Shown here piece after piece: positions 1 to 6,926 of a DNA stretch of 32,263 nt (positions are counted from its first letter, which is position 1; the number at the start of each line of letters is the position of its first letter). The DNA is taken from positions 1-32,263 of IMG/VR virus record IMGVR_UViG_3300036772_000566. One strand, 5' to 3'. The DNA is from a virus. Below the pieces are notes generated by a model, which was given only the letters and a program-made list of their open reading frames with translations, was not told the DNA's origin and searched no databases. Made by a program: the position numbers and the translations under genes.

Positions 1-210
1 ATGTCAGCCAAAAACCAAGATTGGCATGCAGAAGATATTAAAGCTGCTGTCAGAAAGCGGGGGATAACACTCAGTCAGCTTTCGCGTGATGCAGGATTAA
101 AGCCTGACACGCTACGTAACGTTTTTCGTTACCACTGGCCTAAAGGTGAGTTGATTGTTGCGGCTGCAATTGGTGTTGAACCAGCCACAATTTGGCCAAG
201 CCGCTACTAG
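1..210 (+). CDS. ner: Ner-like (Nlp family) DNA-binding transcriptional regulator
   Basis: This 69-residue protein is a small helix-turn-helix regulator of the Mu Ner/Nlp family. In Mu, Ner binds between the early and repressor promoters and damps both after infection or induction. What is seen: an N-terminal DWHAEDIKAAVRKRG stretch, an HTH core (LSQLSRDAGLKPDTLRNVF, about residues 24-42), then the family hallmark HWPKGE and a C-terminal IWPSRY ending. Length matches Mu Ner (about 75 aa). It is the first gene of the rightward early operon, 31 bp before the transposase, as in Mu. The divergent repressor gene and the early promoter would lie left of the window and are not visible. Family assignment is secure; the regulatory role is taken from Mu. 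Confidence 0.93.
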   Translation: MSAKNQDWHAEDIKAAVRKRGITLSQLSRDAGLKPDTLRNVFRYHWPKGELIVAAAIGVEPATIWPSRY

Positions 211-241
211 TAAGTTTTAAGCAAACTATTAAGGTTTTATT

Positions 242-2233
242 ATGACATCTGATATTTGGGTAACAGTTCAAGAGTGTATTACGTTGGCAGATCTGCCAAA
301 TGCAGCTCCAAATGTTCGTAAAAAACTTGAATCCTTTGTATTAGGCCGCGCTGAATTACGCCGTAAGCGTCAAGGCAGTAAAGCGTTCGAATATCACATT
401 TCTATACTCCCCGCCGATGTGCGTGCCGAACTGTTGAAAGCACGAGGCCAGATTGAAACCAGCGACGGCGTGATCACACTGCCAGAGCAACCGCCAAAGA
501 CTGAAATGACTTCTGAGCGAGATCAGCTTTGGAAGCATTGGGAGCAGGCAACTAACGAGCAGCGTTTACGCGCAGAACATCGCGTTAAATCAGTGGCATT
601 GGTCGCCGAGCTGGTTGATTCCGGTCTGACTAATCGCCTTGCACTGACGACTGCCGCGCATAAGCTGAAAATGTCCGAAGGCTCGCTGCGTAACCTGTTT
701 TACAAAGCCCAGCGATTCAGCCGCAACGATTGGTATCCCGCACTGCTTGATCAGCGTCTACGCGAACCCAGCAAGCCGGGGCGTGAAATGCCAATGTGCG
801 AGGATGCGTGGGAGTTTTTCCTCGGTGATTACCTGCGTAATGAAGAGCCATGTTTTTCTAAATCGTATGAGCTGTTAGTGCTGGCGGCCAAAGAACATGG
901 CTGGTCTATTCCCTCCGAACGTACCCTGCGCCGTCGTGTTGATCGCGATATTGATAAACGCGTCATTCTGTTAGCCCGCAAAGGCGAGAACGCGCTCGCT
1001 CGTATGTTCCCTAGCCAGCACCGCACCGTTGCCAATCTGCACGCGCTGGAGTGGATAAATGGCGATGGATACCAGCACAACGTTTTTGTGAAGTGGCATA
1101 ACGGCGAAGTATTACGCCCAAAAACATGGGTTTGGCAAGACGTCTACAGCCGCAAAATTATTGGCTGGCGCACCGACGTTTCAGAAAACACGGACTCTAT
1201 CCGCTTATCTTTGATGGACGTCATTAAAAATTATGGCAAGCCAGAACACGCCACGATAGATAACACCCGCGCCGCAGCTAACAAATGGCTTACCGGTGGC
1301 GTTCCTAATCGCTACCGTTTCAAAGTGAAGCCAGACGATCCAAAAGGCATTTTGCCTATGTTAGGGATTCAAGTGCACTGGACCAGCGTGATTGGTGGTA
1401 AAGGCTGGGGACAGGCCAAACCTATCGAGCGTGCTTTTGGCGTGGGTGGCCTCGGTGATTACGTCGATAAACACCCGGCACTCGCTGGTGCATATACCGG
1501 CCCGAATGTGATGAATAAACCTGAAAATTACGGTGATCGGGTTATTGATGCAGACGAGTTTATGCAGGTTTTGGCCGAGGGGATCGCAATGTTCAACGCG
1601 AAAACCGGCCGTAGAACTGAAATGTGCGAAGGAAAATTATCCTTTGATGAAGCATTCGAACACAGCTATTCAAACAGCATTATTACCCATTTAACCGCTG
1701 AACAAATCCGTCAGCTTATGCTGCCAGCCGAAGCCGTCACTGTTAAACCATCTGGCGAATTCTTCCTCGACTGTGGTGGTAGCTTACGCGGCCGTAAAAA
1801 TGCGTATTGGAACCCGGCGCTCGCGGGTATCCGACCAAACAAAATTACCGTGCGTTTCGACCCGCGTGCATTGCATGAAGAGGTTGCCTGCTATTCGCTT
1901 GAGGGGCGTTTCCTTTGCATGGCTGAATGCCGCTCTGCTGTCGCGTTCGGCGATACTCAAGTCGGCCGAGAACATTCTCGCCACCGCAGCGCAATGATTA
2001 AAGCGACTAAAAAGGCGCTCAAGTCTAAGCAGCGCATGGATATTCTTGAAGTTAGCGAAATGCTACCGAAAATCTCGCAGCCAGAGCCGCCGCAACGTCA
2101 TATCGTTGAGCGTTTTTATTCCGCTGGAAATACTGCTCAGAAAGTCATGGCCGATGTGCAAGAGGCTGAAAGCGAGAATGATGTGATATTTCAGAATTTT
2201 GTGACTCGCAAGAGAAGTGAGCCGCAGGAATAA
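242..2233 (+). CDS. A: MuA-type DDE transposase
   Basis: Transposase of 663 residues, the length of MuA (663). It would assemble on the phage ends, nick them and join them to target DNA for integration and replicative transposition. The RNase H-fold catalytic triad is visible as D275 (INGDGY), D340 (ATIDNTRAA) and E396 (AKPIERAFG), with spacing close to Mu's D269/D336/E392. N-terminal residues carry the MuA-type winged-helix end- and enhancer-binding region; the C-terminal tail (about 600-663) is where MuA contacts MuB and ClpX. The start ATG at 242 has an AAGGT ribosome site upstream at 231-235. Nothing suggests inactivation: the frame is intact and all three acidic residues are present. Confidence 0.97.
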   Translation: MTSDIWVTVQECITLADLPNAAPNVRKKLESFVLGRAELRRKRQGSKAFEYHISILPADVRAELLKARGQIETSDGVITLPEQPPKTEMTSERDQLWKHWEQATNEQRLRAEHRVKSVALVAELVDSGLTNRLALTTAAHKLKMSEGSLRNLFYKAQRFSRNDWYPALLDQRLREPSKPGREMPMCEDAWEFFLGDYLRNEEPCFSKSYELLVLAAKEHGWSIPSERTLRRRVDRDIDKRVILLARKGENALARMFPSQHRTVANLHALEWINGDGYQHNVFVKWHNGEVLRPKTWVWQDVYSRKIIGWRTDVSENTDSIRLSLMDVIKNYGKPEHATIDNTRAAANKWLTGGVPNRYRFKVKPDDPKGILPMLGIQVHWTSVIGGKGWGQAKPIERAFGVGGLGDYVDKHPALAGAYTGPNVMNKPENYGDRVIDADEFMQVLAEGIAMFNAKTGRRTEMCEGKLSFDEAFEHSYSNSIITHLTAEQIRQLMLPAEAVTVKPSGEFFLDCGGSLRGRKNAYWNPALAGIRPNKITVRFDPRALHEEVACYSLEGRFLCMAECRSAVAFGDTQVGREHSRHRSAMIKATKKALKSKQRMDILEVSEMLPKISQPEPPQRHIVERFYSAGNTAQKVMADVQEAESENDVIFQNFVTRKRSEPQE

Positions 2234-2238
2234 AAAAA

Positions 2239-2256
2239 GCGACCTTGCAGGGCCGC
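2239..2256 (+). other. imperfect GC-rich hairpin between transposase and MuB genes
   Basis: Six A residues precede a GCG-A-CCT arm (2239-2245), a TGC loop and an AGG-GC-CGC arm (2249-2256), followed by CTCTTTG. The stem is only 3+3 pairs with an internal loop, and the trailing T-run is short. It may be a weak attenuator or RNA processing site that lowers MuB relative to MuA, or a degenerate terminator. Folding strength was judged by eye only. Confidence 0.3.
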
Positions 2257-2307
2257 CTCTTTGTAAAACAACTTAATTTGCCAAATCAAAATAGAGGATT
2301 TACTACC

Positions 2308-3249
2308 ATGACGCAACTAAATCATGACGGGCTGCGTGTATCTATCCGCGCATTAATCGACACAAAAGAAACCTCTCAGGCTGCGATTGCACGTGAGACA
2401 GGCGCGTCTCAGACCGCTATTTCTCAGTTTATTAATGGGAAATATAAAGGCGATAACAACGAAGTTGCCACCAAGTTAGCCAAATGGCTGGATGCTCGTA
2501 CATCGGCGCAGAATGAAGTGCCAAACATGCCTAGTTTTATCGAAACGCCCACTGTAAAAAAAATATGGTCGGCGCTGGGATATGCGCAGATCACTCACAC
2601 TATCACCGTGATTTATGGTCATGCGGGCGTTGGTAAAACCAAAGCGATCAAGGAGTACGCTGCGACGGGTAATAACGTCTGGTGTATCACTGCATCAAAA
2701 ACGCGCTCCAACGTCCTAGAAACACTGTACGAACTGGCGCTAGAAATGGGCGGTGATGCGCCATATCAGCGCGGAGCACTCTCCCGTCACCTGCGCCGCC
2801 GTCTATCAGGCACCAACGGCATGATTATTGTTGATGAAGCCGACCATCTTGATTACGACGCGATAGAAGAACTGCGCCTGCTGCAAGAGGAATGCAATGT
2901 TTCCCTCGCGCTGGTTGGCAATCATAAAGTGTATGACCGCATGAGCGGCAATAACACCCGCGCCGTTGAGTTCGCTCGCCTGTTTTCTCGTATCGCTAAA
3001 AAAATCGTTATTGATAAGGCGCTTAAATCTGACGTTGACGCTATTTGTGATGGTTGGAGCCTGACGGGTAAGGCTGAGCGGTCGTTAATTCAAAGCATCG
3101 CCTCACGCCCCGGCGCACTGCGCTCAATCTCGCTGATCCTCCCCCTTGCCACCATTTACGCGCAGGGGAAAAACGAACCGGTTAATGAGCAGCACATTCA
3201 ATCAGCCATGATTGAACTCGGCCATAACCAAGAGTTACTCATTGGGTGA
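2308..3249 (+). CDS. B: MuB-type target-capture AAA+ ATPase
   Basis: MuB is the AAA+ ATPase that forms filaments on target DNA, delivers targets to the MuA transpososome and gives target immunity. The 313-residue product (Mu MuB is 312) has an N-terminal HTH (SQAAIARETGASQTAISQFINGK, about residues 24-46), a Walker A motif GHAGVGKT (residues 104-111) and a Walker B motif MIIVDEAD (residues 172-179). The start is placed at ATG 2308, after an AGAGGA ribosome site at 2292-2297; this gives the MTQLNHDG start and the family length. An upstream in-frame TTG at 2245 lacks a ribosome site and lies in the hairpin. The 74-bp gap to gene A is unusually wide for this operon. Confidence 0.96.
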   Translation: MTQLNHDGLRVSIRALIDTKETSQAAIARETGASQTAISQFINGKYKGDNNEVATKLAKWLDARTSAQNEVPNMPSFIETPTVKKIWSALGYAQITHTITVIYGHAGVGKTKAIKEYAATGNNVWCITASKTRSNVLETLYELALEMGGDAPYQRGALSRHLRRRLSGTNGMIIVDEADHLDYDAIEELRLLQEECNVSLALVGNHKVYDRMSGNNTRAVEFARLFSRIAKKIVIDKALKSDVDAICDGWSLTGKAERSLIQSIASRPGALRSISLILPLATIYAQGKNEPVNEQHIQSAMIELGHNQELLIG

Positions 3250-3256
3250 GGTGTGT

Positions 3257-3496
3257 ATGTTTCCAGAAAAAATGTCCGAGCACGTAAACATGGCAGAAGC
3301 GGCGCAAGACTGGTTGCGTAGTCATGGGAGCCGCATTGTTGATATGCGTGTCTTTATGCGCCGCCCGTTGCTTGAGATTGCATGTCCGCCAGCGGCATTG
3401 GTCGCACAGGCTTCTCGTATCAGTGAAAGTTTTCAAGGTGGCACCCGCTCGGTATGGGTCGCTAGCGTTAATGGTTGTCGGGTTATCTGGCGTTAA
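3257..3496 (+). CDS. small early protein of unknown function
   Basis: A 79-residue protein that I do not recognise. It starts at ATG 3257, seven bases after the MuB stop, with GGTGAGG just upstream; an earlier in-frame ATG at 3212 lies inside MuB and is not favoured. The sequence is mixed alpha/beta, with a basic central patch (RVFMRRP), a possible strand LLEIACPP, and a C-terminal SVWVASVNGCRVIWR segment. No signal peptide or membrane segment is seen. Its place in the early operon directly after B suggests a Mu early semi-essential-region gene, which usually alters host or replication functions. Coding status rests on position, ribosome site and tight spacing. Confidence 0.65.
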   Translation: MFPEKMSEHVNMAEAAQDWLRSHGSRIVDMRVFMRRPLLEIACPPAALVAQASRISESFQGGTRSVWVASVNGCRVIWR

Positions 3497-3506
3497 GGTG
3501 GCACTG

Positions 3507-3845
3507 ATGGAAAACATTAAAAAAACCGGTTTTTGGACTGAGCCAGAAGTGGAATTTTTGAAAGCCAATGCGGTTGCAATGAGCGCTAGCCAGATTGCTG
3601 AAAAGTTAAACCGCTCACAGGAAAGTGTGCGCGGAGCTGCCTTTCGGTTTGATATTTCATTCCGTGCGCAGAGAAAGGCAGAAGGCAATATTCAGACTCG
3701 TAACCGCATTTCAGCACATGACGCGTGGCTATGTCGCGAGCTTTATAAAGAAGGTTTAAAGGTCAGCGTTATAGCCGAGAAAATGGAGATTTCACGCGAG
3801 GCAACCAGCAAGATTATTCACAATAAATCACACGTAATCAGGTAA
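3507..3845 (+). CDS. two-HTH early DNA-binding protein
   Basis: A 112-residue protein with two apparent DNA-binding units. Residues about 8-38 (WTEPEVEFLKANAVAMSASQ and following) look like a SANT/Myb or GcrA-like helical unit with the pattern SxxQIAEKLNRSxESVRG. Residues about 72-108 contain a second HTH (LCRELYKEGLKVSVIAEKME and following) like those of site-specific recombinase C-termini. ATG 3507 follows AAGGTGG and lies ten bases after the preceding stop. Longer starts would run through the previous gene in another frame and are rejected. It is likely a phage early regulator; no target can be named. DNA binding is inferred from motif shape only. Confidence 0.7.
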   Translation: MENIKKTGFWTEPEVEFLKANAVAMSASQIAEKLNRSQESVRGAAFRFDISFRAQRKAEGNIQTRNRISAHDAWLCRELYKEGLKVSVIAEKMEISREATSKIIHNKSHVIR

Positions 3846-3851
3846 TTAAAA

Positions 3852-4133
3852 ATGGCAATGAGGACAGAACAAGCAGCAAAGCCGCGTTTGATGGCGTATG
3901 CATGGGCCAACGGGGTAATTGAGTTCGGCTACGGCGTACCCGATGGCGCGTTACCCATCGCCTGCTCACGGGATGAGAGGCGCTTGCGTGATGTTGTTGA
4001 CGCTCGCGCCCGCCATAGCCGCACCAGTTCAGCGTTAATTGTTCCGGGTGTGCCAGAGGCTGCTGATCCAAATAGCGCGGTTGATGCATTAAAGCGCTTT
4101 TCTAATCAAATTCTTTGTGAACTAGAAGGTTAA
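3852..4133 (+). CDS. conserved-looking small early phage protein, function unknown
   Basis: A 93-residue protein with an N-terminal MAMRTEQAAKPRLMAYAWAN segment followed by VIEFGYGVPDGALPIA and a charged middle (SRDERRLRDVVDARARHSR). There is no transmembrane or Cys motif. An alternative ATG at 3858 would shorten it by two residues, and neither start has a strong ribosome site. It lies six bases after the two-HTH gene and three before the next start, so it is clearly part of the early operon. I have an impression of similar proteins in other Mu-like enterobacterial prophages but cannot assign a function. Confidence 0.65.
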   Translation: MAMRTEQAAKPRLMAYAWANGVIEFGYGVPDGALPIACSRDERRLRDVVDARARHSRTSSALIVPGVPEAADPNSAVDALKRFSNQILCELEG

Positions 4134-4136
4134 ACC

Positions 4137-4352
4137 ATGAGCAAGATTGTTATTGAACTAAAAGATGCTGGGAACGGCAAGAGCGGCAAACCGCAGGTGT
4201 CATGCGAATGCAATGTGATTGCCGGTAATGATGAGTTATTGACGCACGCCGCGACGTATCTCGGTGAACAATTCCAGAAAACGGCAAAAGACCATATTAA
4301 CTCGGCCTTTAAATATGCAGTTCAACAAATGAAGAAAAGAGGCATCCGCTAA
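4137..4352 (+). CDS. small early protein, function unknown (possible paralogue of next gene)
   Basis: A 71-residue protein beginning MSKIVIELKDAGNGKSGKPQ, with two Cys residues (SCEC) and a helical, basic C-terminus ending QQMKKRGIR. The stop TAA shares its last base with the ATG of the next gene (TAATG at 4350-4354), which implies translational coupling. The start resembles that of the next protein: both have a hydrophobic strand, then a DA-x-NG turn, then a Cys-containing strand. No function is recognised. Confidence 0.65.
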   Translation: MSKIVIELKDAGNGKSGKPQVSCECNVIAGNDELLTHAATYLGEQFQKTAKDHINSAFKYAVQQMKKRGIR

Positions 4353-4582
4353 TGGCTAAGCAAGTTATCACAATCACTTTAGACGATGCAGTTAATGGCG
4401 ATACCCACGACATTACTTGCGATGTGAAGTGCGAATTTACCAAGGAAGAAGGTTCAATGGCTGAGTTGTCAGGGCTGTTATTAGAAAAATATATGCCAAG
4501 CGTACTATCGCAGACTGGCGAAAAATTGCGATCTGATGTCGAGCGCATTATGAGCGCTCAATCAGTAAATAATACTCACTGA
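4352..4582 (+). CDS. small early protein, function unknown (possible paralogue of previous gene)
   Basis: A 76-residue protein, MAKQVITITLDDAVNGDTHD onward, followed by ITCDVKCEF and a helical C-terminal half rich in Leu, Met and Glu. It is coupled to the previous gene by a TAATG overlap. The shared layout (strand, DA-x-NG turn, Cys-bearing strand, helix) hints at a tandem duplication, but identity is low and this is only a visual impression. Function is unknown; the position just upstream of gam places it in the Mu accessory early region. Confidence 0.65.
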   Translation: MAKQVITITLDDAVNGDTHDITCDVKCEFTKEEGSMAELSGLLLEKYMPSVLSQTGEKLRSDVERIMSAQSVNNTH

Positions 4583-4589
4583 GGTAAAT

Positions 4590-5117
4590 ATGAAACCCAT
4601 TAAAAAAACGCGTAACAAAGCTGCTGCGGCCGTGGCTGTTCCACAGTCTCGCGATGATGTGGCCGCAGACATTCGCACGCTGGGCGATAAACAGCGCGAT
4701 CTGTTGCGCTTGGAAACTCGGTTAAACGACAAAATAGCCCGCTTAACCAATCTTGTAGCCCCGCAAGCGGAGGAACTTAAAGCCGAAATAAAGAGCCTGC
4801 AAGGTGGCGTGCAAACGTGGTGTGAGGCCAACCGCGAAGAGCTAACGAAAGGCGGCAAGACCAAAACGGCCAACCTAACCACCGGCGAGATCCGCTGGCG
4901 CTCACGCCCACCGTCAGTGGGTATTCGCAAAGTTGAAGATGTGATCGCGTCTCTCAAGCGCTTGAACCTGTCACAGTTCCTACGTGAGAAAGTTGAAGTG
5001 AATAAAGAGGCTATTCTCGCTAAACCTGATGATGTGAAAGGCATTGCGGGGATCACAATAAAACAAGGGGTAGAAGATTTTGAAATTATCCCCTTTGAAC
5101 AGACCGTAACTGATTAA
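4590..5117 (+). CDS. gam: Gam, host-nuclease inhibitor / DNA end-binding protein
   Basis: A 175-residue homologue of Mu Gam (174 aa), a Ku-like dimer that binds double-strand DNA ends and blocks exonucleases such as RecBCD. Seen: a basic N-terminal tail (MKPIKKTRNKAAAA), a long coiled-coil helix (about residues 24-75, IRTLGDKQRDLLRLETRLND onward), then the Gam core TGEIRWRSRPPSVGIRKVED (about 98-117) and a C-terminal half ending GVEDFEIIPFEQ. An AGGT ribosome site precedes ATG 4590 by about six bases. Position in the early operon after B matches Mu. Assignment is strong by length, core motif and context. Confidence 0.93.
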   Translation: MKPIKKTRNKAAAAVAVPQSRDDVAADIRTLGDKQRDLLRLETRLNDKIARLTNLVAPQAEELKAEIKSLQGGVQTWCEANREELTKGGKTKTANLTTGEIRWRSRPPSVGIRKVEDVIASLKRLNLSQFLREKVEVNKEAILAKPDDVKGIAGITIKQGVEDFEIIPFEQTVTD

Positions 5118-5145
5118 TTAAACCTATTTAATCACCTATTAAATT
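5117..5145. repeat. AT-rich operator-like repeats between gam and the MazG-like gene
   Basis: The 89-bp gap after gam opens with an inverted repeat ATTAAA-CCTA-TTTAAT (5117-5132). Overlapping it is a tandem 12-bp direct repeat, ACCTATTTAATC (5122-5133) and ACCTATTAAATT (5134-5145), with 10 of 12 bases equal. This looks like a protein-binding site, perhaps for a phage regulator, or an internal AT-rich promoter. Function is inferred from symmetry alone. Confidence 0.4.
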
Positions 5146-5152
5146 TTAATCC

Positions 5153-5181
5153 GGCGTGCATGCCGTGGGTTTCTGCACGCC
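5153..5181 (+). promoter_or_regulatory. leader hairpin before the MazG-like gene
   Basis: Perfect 8-bp arms GGCGTGCA (5153-5160) and TGCACGCC (5174-5181) enclose a 13-base loop. Only CAAATTTAGG follows, so a classic terminator is unlikely. The hairpin sits 25 bases upstream of a GTG start and may stabilise a processed mRNA end or act as a partial attenuator separating the gam and MazG-like portions of the early transcript. Confidence 0.45.
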
Positions 5182-5206
5182 AAATTTAGGAATTGAGGTA
5201 TTTAAA

Positions 5207-5764
5207 GTGAAAACTGATAAGTATTGGAATGAACACACATCCTCTTCTTTTGGGCTGAAGTCGATAGATAAAAATAAGGTGTTTGAGTCTGCATTTGTTC
5301 GCTGGGGCTATGACCGCCAGATTATTAAACTCGCCGAAGAATCCAGCGAGCTTTCGGTTGCCGCGTGTAAGTTTGTCGGCCATAGCGGGAATGGTAAAGC
5401 GCTGGCGGAAGAATGCGCCGATGTGGAAATCATGATCGAACAGGTTCGTCATAACGGGTTGCACTCGCAAATTGACGCGGAGAAAGAGCGCAAGTTGGCG
5501 CGATTGGCTCTCATGCTTGAGGGTTGCGAAGACATAGACGCAGCGCCTGACATGCAGCGATTGCGCGGCAAACTCGACCAGATAGAGCATTTTTTTATGG
5601 AGGACTGCGAAGCGTTAACAGATGCGTTTCTGGCTTTTGACTTCCATTTAGCCAGCAATATCTCCCGTCGTGCAGCGGGCCGTTTAATGCACATGGCCCA
5701 ATTATCCGCACGTATTGCCCGCGTTCGCTCTATTCCATCCCCAGCACGTTCGGAGGCTAAATAA
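5207..5764 (+). CDS. MazG-like nucleotide pyrophosphohydrolase domain protein
   Basis: The 185-residue product carries the metal-binding signature of the MazG/dUTPase all-alpha superfamily: E44-E45-x2-E48 (AEESSE), a loop (KFVGHSGNGK), then E69-x2-D72 (EECADVEIMIEQ). Such proteins hydrolyse NTPs or (p)ppGpp-like substrates to monophosphate plus pyrophosphate. Phage versions are thought to clean nucleotide pools or blunt stringent signalling; the substrate here is unknown. Residues after about 110 form an additional helical region not typical of minimal MazG domains. The start is GTG 5207, with GAGGT at 5195-5199; an earlier in-frame ATG at 5156 lies in a hairpin and lacks a ribosome site. The stop overlaps the next start (TAATG). 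Confidence 0.8.
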   Translation: MKTDKYWNEHTSSSFGLKSIDKNKVFESAFVRWGYDRQIIKLAEESSELSVAACKFVGHSGNGKALAEECADVEIMIEQVRHNGLHSQIDAEKERKLARLALMLEGCEDIDAAPDMQRLRGKLDQIEHFFMEDCEALTDAFLAFDFHLASNISRRAAGRLMHMAQLSARIARVRSIPSPARSEAK

Positions 5765-5964
5765 TGTTATCTCCATATTTCCAGATCGCAAATAAAGCAG
5801 CGACTACAGAACGCGCCGGAAACTATAAGCACGCAGCCATGTTGTGGAGTGAGGCTCGCGATAGTTCCAGCAAAGTGTTGAATCAGCAGTATTGCGAGCA
5901 CCGCATTGAAGCCTGCGAAAAGCTCCACATGCTGCGCAACGATAATCAAGGGGCGTTGAAATGA
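5764..5964 (+). CDS. ANR-family negative regulator
   Basis: This 66-residue protein matches the ANR (AraC negative regulator) pattern: YFxxAxxAAxxERxGNYxxAAxLWxxA, seen as YFQIANKAATTERAGNYKHA then AMLWSEA, followed by an Asn/Cys/Arg-rich helix (NQQYCEHRIEACEKL). ANR proteins such as Aar of enteroaggregative E. coli bind AraC/XylS-type activators or H-NS-like regulators and lower virulence gene expression; phage-borne members are known. In this phage it may tune host regulators or act on phage transcription. It is coupled at both ends (TAATG with the MazG-like gene, ATGA with the next). Assignment is by recalled motif; the function in this phage is inferred. Confidence 0.72.
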   Translation: MLSPYFQIANKAATTERAGNYKHAAMLWSEARDSSSKVLNQQYCEHRIEACEKLHMLRNDNQGALK

Positions 5965-6152
5965 ATGCTATTTGGTTTCTGGCTGGCTTGTTTTATTACT
6001 TTGCTGGTTATTTCTTGAAAGAGGCCTTATTCCCAAATATCGAAAATCGCTGGGAGAATATCAGTTTTATTGTGTTCTGGCCGCTCATCTTGCTGGTTAT
6101 TTCTTTGTTGTATATCGGTGATTCAATTAGCGAGCTAAGGAGGATGAAATGA
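5961..6152 (+). CDS. small two-helix inner-membrane protein
   Basis: A 63-residue protein with two predicted transmembrane helices, FLAGLFYYFAGYFL (about residues 6-19) and ISFIVFWPLILLVISLLYIG (about 34-53), and a charged C-terminus SELRRMK. The polar loop (NIENRWEN) lies between them. It overlaps the preceding gene by ATGA and the following one by ATGA. No family is recognised. Its early position argues against a holin; superinfection exclusion or a host membrane interaction is possible, but nothing in the sequence shows this. Confidence 0.62.
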   Translation: MNAIWFLAGLFYYFAGYFLKEALFPNIENRWENISFIVFWPLILLVISLLYIGDSISELRRMK

Positions 6153-6469
6153 AAACAGAGCGAGTGATGCAGACCGCACAGCCTGTAATATCAAACCTGT
6201 GCGAAATATCAGCCAAACGGCTTGAAGTTATCGGTTACGGTTCTGTTCCTGCAAGTCTCGAAGAGCAACGCTTTATGGCTCGGGCTTTGCTTTCTTCCCC
6301 TGCACAATCTGAAATACCAGAGCCAGTAGCGTGGCGATGTGATAAAGAAGAAACTAGAGGTGTGGTGATTACCGTTCATAAAACAGTAGCTAATCACTGG
6401 ATTTCAAAAGGATGGAAAGTTACGGCATTGATTGAAGCCTCCACGACATTGGAGACACTTTATGAATAA
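6149..6469 (+). CDS. small early phage protein with C-terminal host-like fold motif, function unknown
   Basis: A 106-residue protein. The C-terminal half (EPVAWRCDKEETRGVVITVH onward, ending GWKVTALIE) resembles a short beta-rich module common in lambdoid and Mu-like hypothetical proteins, with the pattern PVAW near the start and VTxLIE at the end. The N-terminal half is helical (ISNLCEISAKRLEVIGYGS). It overlaps both neighbours by a few bases, as typical for this operon. No activity can be given. Confidence 0.6.
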   Translation: MKTERVMQTAQPVISNLCEISAKRLEVIGYGSVPASLEEQRFMARALLSSPAQSEIPEPVAWRCDKEETRGVVITVHKTVANHWISKGWKVTALIEASTTLETLYE

Positions 6470-6926
6470 TACCGATTATAAACGCGCCCAGCGTGAGCGG
6501 GAACGCGCCGCAGGCGTAAAAACGGTAATCCTTAAACTCACCGCCGATGAGGCTAAAAAACTGGAAATGTGCCGCAGCTTACGTAATGCGGGCGCAGCTC
6601 CGTACCAAGAAAATGAATATATTTCTTTATTATTAATTAACGATGCCAATCGTCTTATGGAGCAAGTTAAAGAATTAAAACCGTGTAATAAGTGCAGAAA
6701 AACATTACCTGATACCTGCGGCGGCGAATATAAAACAGAATCAGCGTGTTTTTTAAGTCGTGATTACCGTCAGTTGAATCTCACAAATATGACATGTCAG
6801 ACGGGGGAGTTTTACGGGTTACTGACACGTCACCTAGAAGAAAATGGGCGAGATTTTTGTAATTCCTGCAACGAAAGATACTGCGGAAATTGCTCTTTTT
6901 CAAACGGTAAAAAGGTGAATTTCTAA
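6462..6926 (+). CDS. Cys-rich early protein, probable zinc binding
   Basis: A 154-residue protein. The start is ATG 6462 rather than an upstream in-frame ATG at 6432 that lies inside the previous gene. The N-terminal part is charged and helical (NTDYKRAQRERERAAGVKTV, then LKLTADEAKKLEM), reminiscent of ribbon-helix-helix-like phage proteins. The rest is Cys-rich: CNKC near residue 73, then a cluster CNSCNERYCGNC near the C-terminus, consistent with one or two zinc sites. The last base of its stop is the first base of the gemA ATG (TAATG). It might be a nucleic-acid-binding regulator; this is inferred from the Cys pairs only. Confidence 0.62.
   Translation: MNNTDYKRAQRERERAAGVKTVILKLTADEAKKLEMCRSLRNAGAAPYQENEYISLLLINDANRLMEQVKELKPCNKCRKTLPDTCGGEYKTESACFLSRDYRQLNLTNMTCQTGEFYGLLTRHLEENGRDFCNSCNERYCGNCSFSNGKKVNF

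Noticed and set aside
2245-2307. Upstream TTG start for MuB
   Set aside because: No ribosome site; lies in a hairpin; ATG 2308 gives the family length and a good ribosome site.
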